64,000 nt of DNA, taken from the NCBI GenBank assembly GCA_002914805.1, contig JXTB01000035.1, forward strand, positions 456,420 through 520,419. The letters run 5' to 3'. Under the pieces are notes generated by a model. That model did not search any database and was not told where the DNA came from. It saw only the letters and a list, made by a program, of their open reading frames with translations. This document shows, one piece after another, positions 38,907 through 49,969 of the stretch (position 1 is its first letter; each line of letters opens with the position of its first letter). The DNA is from Parasponia andersonii. Lineage: Eukaryota; Streptophyta; Magnoliopsida; Rosales; Cannabaceae. Position numbers and translations under genes: made by a program.

Positions 38907-40206
38907 AATCTACATATATTTTATATGATTATTATACAAAACTCAAATTTTCACAGTAATTTATTGAAAAAATAATCATGTATAATATTTTTCATGTCAT
39001 TACTCACTCAGCACCTATAAAGCTAAATTGTCAATTTTTATAATCGCTTATCAAAAATGAGTGATCAACTTGAGTTTTCTAGGTTAAAAAGAGACTAGAG
39101 ATGCATAAAGAAAAAGATGAAAAAGATAAAAGAGGGTGGATTTTTTTGAAGAAAAGGGAAAGAAAGAAGATTAGGAATGAAAAAGGGTATAGGTAAGAAG
39201 AGAAAAGATATAATTATAATAAAAGGATCGTTCAGTAACAATTAAGGGTATATTAAGTAGTTATTAAATTTTAAACTATAATTAAAATGGTGTATTTAGC
39301 TATAGGATAAGGAGAGCAGACAAAATAGTAGCAATAGACTCCGTCCCAAAAAAATATAAGATTTTTAAAGACTTTCTTTATATGTCATTGCTACTCCAAA
39401 TCTCAAAGAGAATAGAAAATAATTAAAGATGAAAAATACAAATTTTAAATAAATCCTTAAGTTGCTTTCATCTATTGAAATAAGATTAATTAGTTCTTAG
39501 TTTTATATTTTCATGTAAATTTCTTGACTGTGGAAATTTCGTTTTTGGTTTCTTTTTTTTCTCTGATAAACAAGACACTTTATCTTTTGTGTCATTATTA
39601 CATTCAGAATCTTAATTAATCGGGAAAAAAAAAAATAGGTTGTCCAATAACCTCGTTGAAAAGAAGTCTTTGCTCCGTCATCACTGGCTAGTATATTGTT
39701 ATCTAGCCCCGCAACAACACTAGTCAAAATCTCAAAAAAATTTCTTCCACTTATCTAAGAAAAATAGTGGAAAAGTTTTCCCTATTGAAGAAGCAAAAAC
39801 TTGTTAAAGAGACAAATACTCATGTATGTTTGGTCAAAATGTACAGGAACATGTCAATTTTTTGACATAGATTATCACCCTTAGGGCTGCATGAAATTGA
39901 CTAATATTTAATTGGTTGTTCCGTGTTCGTTTCCTGCATGCTTGCTATTAGACAAAGGACTTAATTTATTCTTAAATGCATTCCTCACTCCATTTTTCTA
40001 TCTTCATATATACATGTATATTCTTATTGAAGATTATTCCAAAATTGGACGAACTTTCTTTTAAGGTTCATTGCCTCTTCTTTGATGTTTCTTGTGCTCT
40101 CAATTATTGAATGTTAGTTGCACCTCTTATTATTTTCCGATTCCTTCTTAAGAGTAGAAATCAATGTGGAAAAGGAGAAAAATAGAAAATGATCACTCAA
40201 TACTCA

Positions 40207-40249
<43 letters not shown>

Positions 40250-42310
40250 AATGCTTGTGTATATAAGTACTAAGTAGTTTTTTTTTTTTCAGGAATTGCT
40301 CTTTTTTATTTTTTATTTGATTTTGACCAAAATATTGCTTCGTACAATTATGTATGCGAATATAATCGAGCTTTTCGTATGCATGAAAGGGGAGATGGGA
40401 CCGTTGCAATAAATGAACTTTTCATGGCAATAAAGTAAGTAAATAATACGTGCAATAATCAACTATATCCAGATAATATAACATATACATAACTTGCATG
40501 ATTAAGTATAGAAATTTATCGTATGAACAATTGAAAATTTTAATGTACTTGGCTCTTTACCTCTCGATTAGTACATTCAAATGGGTATAAGAAAATGGCT
40601 CTCTCTCATTTGAGTGCCATGTGTCAAACATGTAACTAATAGCGCCAATTATCCAATTTGATCAAAAACATCATTTTAATTAAGTTATTGCAGTGCATGA
40701 GTAGTGCTAATACATTAGTCAACAAATTAAAAGAATGGGAATTAACCGTCTAGTCAGTCAATAAACTATGTTATATAGCAACATGAAAACTATATAAGGT
40801 CAATGATATTATTTATCCATTGAAGCGAGTACGAGCTTTCAAATCAGCGTCTCCAACTAATCTATAAAAAATTAACATAAATGTTTCAGGCTTTCAGCTG
40901 AGTATTCCTTTCTTGAATCATTATATTTTAAAAATAAATTTAGAGAGGGCAGTTTTTTACGTTTTATATATTGAAAAAAATCAGTCAACATATGCGAAGT
41001 AAAACTTGGAATATCACCTTAAGGCAATTAAATTTTAAACCTTGAGCATTCGCAAATATCTCACAAATTAAGTACATGTGCGTTGATCTGGCCAGAAAAC
41101 ATTTAATACATAATACAAAGAGTCAAACACCACTTGATTTATTCTTTACTCTGACATGGGAACGCGCGTATCAGCGATTTCAAAACGTTCTTATATGCTT
41201 ACTCGTGTATGAAAACACAGAAAAAAATTTCAGATTTTCGAGAATATAATTTATAATTTTTCAAAACAATTTTTAGAAAACGCTTGATATCACTACTCTA
41301 TTTCAATACCAATATACAGACACACACACGCACACATATAGCCGTCCCCAGTATTCACAATTCAAACATCTCATGCACAGTGCACACGGATATGTACGTA
41401 GATAACATTTTGTCTCACATAATTAATGTCATGCAACTGGTTATTTTTATTATTAGTAAATTATTATTTTGAATAAATCAAAACTACTTTACAGCCAAGG
41501 CAAGAAGGAAATGCTAACCATATATTTCATCTATGTTAGCACCGATCAACACTCCCAAACAGCCGAAAGCAAAAAAGCAGCTAATTTATTCAAAAAGGAA
41601 AAAGCTTACAAAGTTCGTGACAATTATCATACTAGTCCCGAAGAAAGAAAGGGAAAACCAAATAAAGGGAAAGATTGGCATACTAAAACCTATATATCTA
41701 GATAAAAACTCCCATGAGAAAAAAAACATCGAGGAAAAAAAAGAACCAAATATTCCATCCAGTAAAATTAAGAGAATCGATAATCTGACTTCCCTGACAA
41801 ATCATAAACAGAAAATCTATTACAAAAATCGGGGTCAATATTCCACTATATTGTCATGCAACCGATTATAAATACCGGCCATACATACTGTGTAATACGT
41901 ATACATAAACCTCATTTGTGAACTTATCACACTATAAATATGTACGTAGTATATGTACAAAATATATCAGTTGAAATCTTTACACATTGATAAAAAAAAA
42001 AAAAATCAGAGATAATCGAACCATACGTAATTACGATTAATTTTTACCTTATTGTGTGTGTCATGTATTTTTTTTTTTTTTTGGAGTAAATATGTGTCGT
42101 ATTTATCACACATAATCATATACCGAGTCTATACAAGGAAGAGATAATTAACGAATCATGAACGACAATTAAACCTAACCAACATTACTTAATTAAAAAA
42201 CATAGAGAGGAAGACATTTAATAGACGTTCAATTAATTAGGTACACGCATTTAACAAAAAACAAAAAAAAAAAAGGAAAAAGAAAAAGAAATAGAAGAAG
42301 CCGTCCCCCT
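38907..42310. other. Upstream region of the FMO1-type gene, no gene recognised
   Basis: AT-rich, with a long TA tract (40209-40247), T-runs and a CA run near 41320. Lysine-rich short frames at 41469-41871 are compositional and show no domain. The last few hundred bases are presumably promoter DNA. Confidence 0.5.
40209..40247. repeat. (AT)n microsatellite
   Basis: About 19 uninterrupted AT units. Other long AT tracts lie at 1802-1827, 43684-43710, 48550-48575 and 61636-61670. Confidence 0.95.
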
Positions 42311-42317
42311 CAACAAC

Positions 42318-42325
42318 TATAAATA
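42318..42325 (+). promoter_or_regulatory. TATA box of the FMO1-type gene
   Basis: TATAAATA lies 167 bases before the annotated start codon, in a typical core-promoter setting. It predicts transcription from about 42350 and a leader near 140 bases that would contain the upstream ATG at 42419 and the whole (AT)n tract. Confidence 0.7.
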
Positions 42326-42418
42326 GGACACCTTTGATTTTCTCGTAAAGCCATTACTATAACACATTTGGTTGCTTAATTAATTATAAACCTTCTTTCT
42401 CGTTTTATTTAGTTTGTA

Positions 42419-42441
42419 ATGTTTTATCTATCACTTCGTTT

Positions 42442-42490
<49 letters not shown>

Positions 42491-42502
42491 TATGGCCGAT
42501 AA
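42419..42502 (+). other. Upstream ORF overlapping the FMO1-type start codon
   Basis: This is the only ATG seen between the predicted transcription start and the main ATG. It opens a 27-codon frame that reads through the (AT)20 tract as alternating Tyr-Ile codons, crosses the main ATG at 42492 in another frame and stops at TAA 42500-42502. The context (GTAATGT) is weak, so leaky scanning is likely. Translation is inferred, not shown. Confidence 0.5.
42445..42484. repeat. (AT)20 microsatellite in the FMO1-type leader
   Basis: Forty bases of uninterrupted AT dinucleotide end eight bases before the start codon. A change of one repeat unit alters the frame relation between the upstream ATG and the main ATG. 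Confidence 0.95.
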
Positions 42503-43677
42503 CAAGCAAAACCAGCTTACGTTAGTGTCCAAAGTAGGGATAATCGGGGCCGGGATTAGCGGTATCGCCGCAGCCAAACAACTCTCGAATCACAGCCCTG
42601 TTGTGTTCGAGGCCACGGGCTCCATAGGGGGTGTTTGGAAGCACTGCTCGTACAGTTGCACCAAACTCCAAACACCTCGATGTGATTACGAGTTCTCCGA
42701 TTACCCTTGGCCCGATAGAGACAATTCCACTTTCCCTTCTCACTTGCAGGTCTTGGATTACTTGTACGGCTATGCCAAACACTTTGATGTACTGAAGTAC
42801 ATCAAGTTTAACTCCAAGGTGGTCCAGATTCGTTATGTTGGTCTCGACCACACCGGAACAACAACAACAACATTTGACCAATCAGAGAAGCAGCCGGTTG
42901 GTGAGTACGGGCCTCTCTTGGAAGGCCATCCCGTTTGGGAGGTTGCAGTTCAGGACACATCTAATCAATCAAACGACGCCGTTCAGGTATTGATGATTGT
43001 GCATCAGATCATGACCTCCCACTGAGGATCAAGTGGGTTTAATTACTACAAGTCATATATAATAATATAGGTTAGTTATGTTGTTTTGCATGCATGATTA
43101 TTATTGTTAACTAATTCTCTGTTCATGAAAACCTTCGTCTACACAAATTTTCACACACACACAAACATATATAATATATAGTTCATCGCAAGTCCTTACC
43201 GAAGATTTTAACTTTCATCGCACATCGTTAGACGTGTATATATATATACGAGTGTGTGAACGACTACGTACCTTGTAAGTTTAAGTTTTTGGTCTTTGTT
43301 AGAGATATTAACTAATTGCTAAAGTATGGTGGCATGGTAAGAATCAGGAGTATAAAGAAGACCGCAAATATACTATCATATAAGAGTATACATAGAATAA
43401 TAAAGATTAGACTAGAGTCATTTGATTATTGTGATTTTGTTACCGTCAGCGTTAATAGTTAAATAACTTTCCACTTGAACTTTATTAGTCACAGGAGACC
43501 AGGACTAAAGAGTCGTCATTAACTATTTCGTATAACGTTGTGCTAATTGATATATGTTAGACATATTGACTAATTTTGGAACTGCTTTTTGTGGCGAAAG
43601 GTGTTTTCTAATACAACTTTCAAGAGCCTTGACTTACAATATGCATCCAAAGTACTAAAGGCAAAAATGCCGAAAAG

Positions 43678-43710
<33 letters not shown>

Positions 43711-46700
43711 CACAATCTTGAATAATTAACTAAAATTTTGTTAATAATTCGTCGGATCTTTGTACTCTAGAATTGTTAACTTATAACCTGTTTATTGATC
43801 TAGCAGTGGTATGCGTTTGAGTTTCTAGTGGTATGCATTGGAAAATACGGAGACATACCAAGAATGCCAACTCATTATTACAACTTGTCCATTAATAGTA
43901 GTGGTGGACAAGTATTTACTGGAAAAGTTTTGCATTCCATGGAGTACTCCAAGCTCGACAAAGAAGCTGCTCGTTCTCTCTTGAAAGGAAAAAAGGTTGC
44001 CATTATTGGTTACAAGAAATCAGCCATTGATTTAGCTATCGAGTGCGCAGAAGCAAATCAAGGTACGTATTTAAATAGTGATGTTACTATCTTGAGAAAT
44101 TATCTTGAAAAAATAACTTAAATAATTTTTGAGCAATTATATTTAAAAAATGTAACATAATATTAAGTCAATATATATTATATAAGTTAATTCTCAGCCG
44201 CTATGTTTTATTTTTAATTACTTTTTTATATAAGTTAATTCTCAGCCGCTGTGTTTCATTTTTAATTACTTTTCCTGAAAAGATGTAACAAATTAACAAT
44301 ATATATCATTGGTTTCTTTCTAAAGAAAAATAAATTAACATGTACCTGTTATTAGAAAAATAAATTAACATGTACCCGACTAATAACGAGTCATATATAT
44401 ATATATATATATGGTTGCCAATCTAATAGATTTTTTTTTTTAATTTATGGTAGATATTTTTTATTAGCTCATCATGTAATAGTAATGTAATAGTTATAAC
44501 GAAATATATAAAAAGACGTGTATCATTAATATTTTTTCTCTTTTTTATTTTTTATAATAAAAAAATATACCTATTAAATTTTGGTCAAATTAATACTATA
44601 TATGGATAAAAAAAAAATACTTACCTGCCCTATATATATATATATATATATACTCTGTGTCCAATGGTCAAGCTGGCTTCGTCAGTGTCCAATGGTCAAG
44701 CTGGCTGACAATAACTACTGTTACTGTGCTAAATATAAGTACTTAGGCTCGTTAACCAATTAGAACCTCATCATAAAGCAGCATATCTACGTCTCTTGCT
44801 TTAATTGGTATTATTACTAAATCAAAACAATTTTTGTTGACCTTAATCAAAAAAAATTTTAAAAAAATAAAAATAAATAAATAAGGTTATTCAGCTGGCC
44901 ATGTACAACCGAGCCTAAACATCAGCTTTTGGACCAGAATTGCCAGACCCCACTTTTAGACGGGCTTCGGCTTGGGCTTTTAGGAGTTTCTGGTTATTTC
45001 AGGGGCTACTTCGTGTACAGAAAGCATAAATAAATAAATAAATCAGTTTTAAAATAATAATAATAATAATAATACGAGAAACTATGAATTTGTATAGAAG
45101 GATAAAAGTAATCCAAAAAAATTGCTGTAAGTATAAATGCACAAGGAAAATAGTAGGATGAAATTTTTTTGTATCTTAATAGTTGGGTGAATTTTGTTCT
45201 TTGTATTTTTATTTTATACGTAACAAATTTTTTTCAATAATACAAAATGCATGCCAGATATAAATTTTTTTTTAATTCTTGGTCTTGATATATAGAAAAT
45301 GTGGCTGACCAAATGGCTTTGCATTTGACGTTTTTTTATATGTCCCTTTCCCCTCTTTATTTTATTTTTTTTATTTTATTTATTTATTCATTTATTCATT
45401 TTGTGGGTTAAAGGAGCCAACGGGCAACCATGCACAATGGTGATAAGGACTCTACATTGGACCGTTCCGTCATATTGGATATGGGGACTACCATTTTTCT
45501 TGTTCTATTCAACAAGGTCTTCTCAATTTCTCCACGAAAGGCCTAACCAAGGCTTGTTCCGAACCCTTTTATGCCTTCTTTTCTCCCCCTTGGTAAAATT
45601 CCATTTTTCCTTTTTTTTTCCTCATTCTTTCTTAACTTACTAATTACGTGTTAATTACTGCTTAATTAATGTAATGACTAATTATCTACTAATTAATTAA
45701 TATTTATAGAGAGGTGCAATTTCCAAGTTCATAGAGTTATACTTGATGTGGAAGCTACCTTTGATAAAGTACGGGCTAAAACCGGATCATCCCTTTGAGG
45801 AGGACTATGCTTCTTGCCAAATGGCTATATTGCCTGAGAATTTCTTTGAGGAGGCTGACAAGGGAAACATAAAGTTCAAAAAAGCTTCGAAATGGTGGTT
45901 TTGGAGTGGTGGTATTCAATTTGAAGACCAAACCAAACTAGAAGCTGATGTTGTGCTTCTTGCCACTGGTTATGATGGGAAGAAAAAGCTCCAATCTATA
46001 CTACCTGAGCCTTTTAGTAGCCTCGTTTTGGACTCTACTGGGGTCATGCCCTTGTACAGGTAATAAATTATTTAAAGTGATTAGTTAAATACAATTAATT
46101 GACACTTAAACATGCAAATTATGTATACAATAGATTATGCCAATGTGATAGCTTGGTTTATTTGGACATCTTAACAAGTGCCCTTGTACTCATGTGCATA
46201 TCGTGCTAAAAAGGATATTGCAATGCGTGTCAGATGTCATATTTTAGGGGTCATTTAGCATGGGGTAATTTTTAAGTGAGAATGAGTATTTCAATATACT
46301 TTTATATTTGGTATTATTTTAATACTCAACAAAATAATCATATCTTAAGTGAGAATGAGTATTTCAATATACTTTTATATTTGGTATTATTTTAATACTC
46401 AACAAAATAATCATATCGGGAATCAAATCTTTCTAAATGAAGGTTATTTTAAAATTACCAAAATATGTGGATTTTAAATAACCCCTTAATCTAAAACTCA
46501 TCCTAAAAAATGAAACAAAAAAAATACGACACCTTAGAAATCATAACAAATTATTTTATTTTATATTAACAAATTTTATTATTTTATAAAAAATTTAATT
46601 TTTTAATTATTTTTTAATTTTAATTTAAGCACATTCCTATGCGCAACTAAACAAAGTTATCTAACATCGCAGGAATCATAGACAAAATTATTGTGTGCAA

Positions 46701-47726
46701 TCAAACACAGTTATTTTAGATATCAGATAATCATATTACTATTTTCAGCATTCTCATTAATCTGAAAACTGAGATTACCTTTACCAAATGACCCCTTAAA
46801 GTCGTGTTTCCCACACATTTTACAATTGGATTAGAACAAAGAAAATACATGTCAGGTTCTTTAGGTACTAAAATTTTTTGATTTCACATCTACCTAGCTA
46901 ACACGTCATTGAGAATAAAAGAATTTTAGATCCAGTTTCAAAAAGCTTGTTAAAAGCTAAAATCACTTATTCAAGAACTTTTGGAACGAAAGTGTATGGT
47001 AAAAATATAAAAAGTGGATTTTTAAGGAATTTAATTCAAAACTACAACTACCCAACTTCAGATTTTAGATTAAACATGAATCAGTTCCAATCATTTTTAA
47101 TGAATATTTTAGATGGATAAAAATAACCTTTTTCACTGTAAAAATTTCAATCAAACCACCCCAACATTTTCTCTAATCTTTCTAAATCAGAAATTAAGAA
47201 TCATTAAAAAAATTAATTAAACAAGTTGCAAAGAAGTCCAATTTTTTTTATCAAATTAGCATGATTACCGATCAAACTAAATTTGTCACCATGAAAATAA
47301 TTTTTCCAAAAAAATTGAAGGTTCCTTTTTCTTTTTGGTCCTAGCTAATGTCTAATAATGAAAAATTGGATATGTACCAGGGGCACTATTCATCCATTAA
47401 TTCCAAGCATGGCATTTGTGGGGTACATAGAGAGCGTTTCGAATCTGCACACGGCGGAGCTGCGGTGTAAATGGTTGTCCTGGCTGGCGGACGAGAAGTT
47501 CAAGCTTCCAACTGTGGAGAAAATGCTTGATCAAGTGACAAAGGAGCTAGAGGTCATGAAGAGGACCACCAGGTTCCACAAGAGACACTGCATTTCCACA
47601 TTCAGTATCAACCACAGTGATGAGATATGCCAAGAGATGGGGTTTAGTCCTTGGAGGAAGACTAATTGGTTTTTAGAAGCTTTTAGCCCTTATAGCAGCC
47701 AAGACTATTATGAAAAAGAGGAATAA
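42492..47726 (+). CDS. FMO1: Flavin-containing monooxygenase, FMO1 type (5 exons)
   Basis: Exons are 42492-42986, 43807-44062, 45414-45592, 45710-46059 and 47381-47726; all junctions are GT-AG and the frame gives 541 residues. Motifs in order: FAD-binding GAGISG (19-24), the FMO signature FTGKVLHSMEY (202-212), a degenerate NADPH site GYKKSA (233-238, GFKKSA in Arabidopsis FMO1 as I recall it), and ATGYDG (395-400). Landmark stretches match the FMO1 clade throughout, e.g. YGLKP, FEEDYASCQMAI, FFEEADKG, KRHCISTFSI and the C-terminal EAFSPY. Family knowledge: Arabidopsis FMO1 N-hydroxylates pipecolic acid to the systemic-resistance signal NHP; many plants also have close FMO1-like paralogues, so orthology is not settled here. 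The ATG at 42492 has G at +4 and the family's usual N-terminal length. No disabling change is seen. Confidence 0.92.
42987..43806 (+). other. FMO1-type intron 1
   Basis: A phase-0 intron with donor CAG|GTATTG and acceptor CTAGCAG|TGG. It contains a TA-repeat tract at 43684-43710 and smaller TA runs, with no element recognised. Confidence 0.85.
44179..44274. repeat. 48-bp tandem duplication in FMO1-type intron 2
   Basis: AAGTTAATTCTCAGCCGCT and the following T/A-rich bases occur twice with an offset of 48 and only a few mismatches. Confidence 0.85.
44418..44627. repeat. Dispersed repeat shared with 60.57-60.92 kb
   Basis: The order of landmarks (TAGATTTTTTTTTT, AATTTATGG, TAATAGTTATAA, AAAAGACGT, ATTAATA, AATAAAAAAAT, a TTGG(C)CAAATT-like string, TATGGATAAAAA) is the same here and at 60572-60797. 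This indicates two diverged copies of one short, probably non-autonomous, element. Ends and target duplication are not resolved. Confidence 0.7.
46247..46795. mobile_element. Tourist-like (PIF/Harbinger-type) MITE in intron 4
   Basis: The left end GGGGTCATTT matches the inverted complement of the right end (AAATGACCCC), and the similarity continues inward to GGTAAT. Both ends are flanked by TTA (46244-46246 and 46796-46798), the usual target duplication of PIF/Harbinger elements. At 549 bases with no coding capacity it is non-autonomous. It contains a perfect 73-bp tandem duplication. Confidence 0.82.
46272..46417. repeat. Perfect 73-bp tandem duplication inside the MITE
   Basis: 46272-46344 and 46345-46417 are identical by eye, from TTAAGTGAGAATGAG to AATAATCATATC. 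The absence of mismatches suggests a recent event, or a mis-assembly. Confidence 0.93.
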
Positions 47727-47798
47727 AGCCTTTGATATTTTCACTTGACCCTTCACGTAGTTTTGGGTAAGCTTATGTAGCCATTATTAGTTCTAAAG

Positions 47799-47804
47799 AA
47801 TAAA
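47799..47804 (+). promoter_or_regulatory. Poly(A) signal of the FMO1-type gene
   Basis: AATAAA occurs 73 bases after the stop codon, followed by a T-rich region. It is a canonical but not obligatory plant polyadenylation signal. Confidence 0.5.
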
Positions 47805-47968
47805 AAGAGGGGTTTTAAGCTCAATATATGCTCAATGTTTGCACCAGATTCCATCAGAATTTCATAGTTTAGTGTGTTTGGACAAGAATAATATTAGGAT
47901 AGGTGACCTTCTGAGAAATTCTTATATTGTACCCCTCTCTTTTTTTCCTCTTCTTTATTTTTACCAAT

Positions 47969-48122
47969 TGAGGCTAGCTCAATTAGTCCCAGGCTTTAAG
48001 AGCATGTGTGTGAGTTTAAAAGGGTCAGAGTTTAAGCCTTGGCAGTGTGTATGCATTTGACATTTTACTTTAAATTTTTAAATTTGTAGTAAGTAGTGAT
48101 TATTAGTTAAGCTCTATTTTTT
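47969..48122 (+). mobile_element. tRNA-derived SINE downstream of the FMO1-type gene
   Basis: TAGCTCAATTAG (47975-47986) matches the box A pattern of plant SINEs and GTTTAAGCC (about 48030-48038) is a box B-like sequence at suitable spacing. The tail TTATTAGTTAAGCTCTA runs into a T-run. A related tail occurs at about 15070. The short ORF overlapping this segment is not a gene. Confidence 0.6.
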
Positions 48123-48544
48123 AAAAAATATATATATTTGTATTTAGTTTGTTTTTTAATTAATAAGATACTAATATATATATATATATATTTATACTTC
48201 TCTTCTAAGTTACATAAAAAGAAAAATGTTCAAGCCTACATTTTACTTTATGATAATATTAGGAAAAGTTGATATCTAAAATTTCATGCAATTCAGTTAA
48301 ACAAAGCAACTTAGGATATTTTTGGACAGGTTGTTCACTGTAATAATATTCCTGTATTTATGTGTCTCAATATATTATAATTAGTCCGTGCAAAGATGCA
48401 ATTTTGTTCCGTTTTTCTTGATATCCAATGACAAACATGCAGTTAACAGTACTGGATCTGATCGATCTAAATCTCCAAACTATTGAATTTGAGATACCAA
48501 TTGTCTCCAATTTAAAGATTCCATAATACAACTTGATATTTCCA

Positions 48545-48575
<31 letters not shown>

Positions 48576-49929
48576 TAAGATTAAAAAAAAACCCATGATA
48601 CAATCCAAACCAAACCAAACCATTTTTTCACGGATTTGCTTCCTGCCAATAAATCTGTGGGATTCATACCAAAACCGCCTAANCCTTTAAAGCTAAGACT
48701 TGAATAGAGTTACAGAGAGACCAGACCCAAATTGGTCATCCACCTGTTCTCCTAAATAGGGAGAAACAAAGATGAATGATGGAAATTAAATGCCCTATTG
48801 GAAAATTTTCTTTTCACAAGAAAGGTCAGCAATTCATATTGAAAATAAGCTTTGACATCAATACGTGGTATTTCTCTTTCATTTTTGCTTAGGTACATAA
48901 GATTTGAGACCTCATTCTCAGAAAGCGCACAAGGCAGTCTTCTTCTTAAAGACATTAAATCCTAAACAATGACATTATATATTATATATCAAAAGTTTTT
49001 CAACATATGAAGCTGAGAAAGGAGACAAAAAAACATAAAGGGCATACTCCTTTCAAACATTATTTCTCTCTATGGCCTGGCTTCTTTGACATCTTAGACA
49101 AGACTTATTATAATCTCAAGATAAAGGCAAAAGGCTTTTCCCAAAACTACCCAAAAAAAAATATGGTAAACGGAGAGAGCCAAAGGTTTGATCTAAATAA
49201 AAAATAAGGAAAAAGAAAAAAAGAATCAAAGCATCAATTCTTGTGAGGCTCACGCTAACCAGTCCCCATCCATACCTTCAATTTCTCCAATGTCCATGCT
49301 GTGCATCACCAATTTACAATAGAAAATCAATTAGTAAGCTACATATATCTCAATATGTATGTACATACAAATCAAAGTCTAGCAAACCATCATATAAATG
49401 ATGAGCAAACAATAGAAATGAATTATTTTTGCTAAGCCAAAGAAACAATGCACAAAACTTTTGAATTTAAAAATAAAAATGAAGATTCTTGTGGGGTTAG
49501 TCAAAATAATTGGACCATGAAAATCTGACACGGTGACGAAGGCACCACAGACGCCCACAATTTCTGTTTTACCAAATTCCTTTCCCGCCCAACTTTCACA
49601 ACTAAGACAATTTTGTGTTTTGGATCCTTGAAAACTAGAAAGTTTCTTTGAAAATTAAGCTTATAGACCAATTAGAGAAACTAATTGAGGGTCCATTTAT
49701 GCATTTGTGGCTAAGTAGAGACATAGTACTTGACAGCATTTTAAATGTTAATCTACACAGAAACGACAAGGGGAAACGAAATCTAAGAATGAAATGACTT
49801 GTTGTGAAGTGAAAACTCGAACCCCCAAATGGGCTAATTCAATTATTTAGATGAAAAGAACATAAGATATGAAACAATTTCCCATATGTCACAAAAAGAG
49901 GAAAGCAACATAAAACATTTGCTGCTACT
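48123..49929. other. Convergent intergenic region between the FMO1-type and unknown-protein genes
   Basis: 3' ends face each other here. It contains a TA tract (48550-48575), the single N, and a 67-codon minus-strand frame (48955-48752) with mixed composition (starts MSLRRRLPCALSENEV) that I cannot assign. Confidence 0.5.
48683..48683. other. Ambiguous base (N)
   Basis: A single undetermined nucleotide in otherwise clean intergenic sequence. It affects no gene. Confidence 1.
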
Positions 49930-49935
49930 TTTATT
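49930..49935 (-). promoter_or_regulatory. Poly(A) signal of the unknown-protein gene
   Basis: The plus-strand TTTATT reads AATAAA on the gene's strand, about 35 bases after its stop codon. Confidence 0.4.
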
Positions 49936-49969
49936 TTGAATATAATTTTGATAAAACGTTATTAGATTC

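Larger units (their letters stand above)
44063..45413 (+). other. FMO1-type intron 2, rich in short duplications
   Basis: A phase-1 intron (donor G|GTACGT, acceptor TTAAAG|GAGCC). It holds three independent near-tandem duplications (44179-44274, unit 48; about 44326-44380, unit about 29; about 44656-44710, unit about 30), a repeat shared with 60.6 kb (44418-44627), and TA and TAA microsatellites. Confidence 0.85.
46060..47380 (+). other. FMO1-type intron 4
   Basis: A phase-2 intron (donor TACAG|GTAATA, acceptor TGTACCAG|GGGC) completing an Arg codon. Its first half is mainly a Tourist-like MITE (46247-46795); the rest is AT-rich with no recognised element. Intron 3 (45593-45709, 117 bases) is plain. 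Confidence 0.9.

Noticed and set aside
41469-41871. Lys/Glu-rich frames of 78 and 112 codons
   Set aside because: Composition follows A-rich DNA; no domain, no promoter or splice context, and the two overlap in different frames.
42522-42881. Minus-strand frame of 119 codons with a Cys run
   Set aside because: Antisense of FMO1-type exon 1; the Cys run is the complement of an ACA repeat.
48752-48955. 67-codon minus-strand frame with balanced composition
   Set aside because: Noted as possibly real, but there is no recognisable family, TATA box or splice context, so no gene is claimed.
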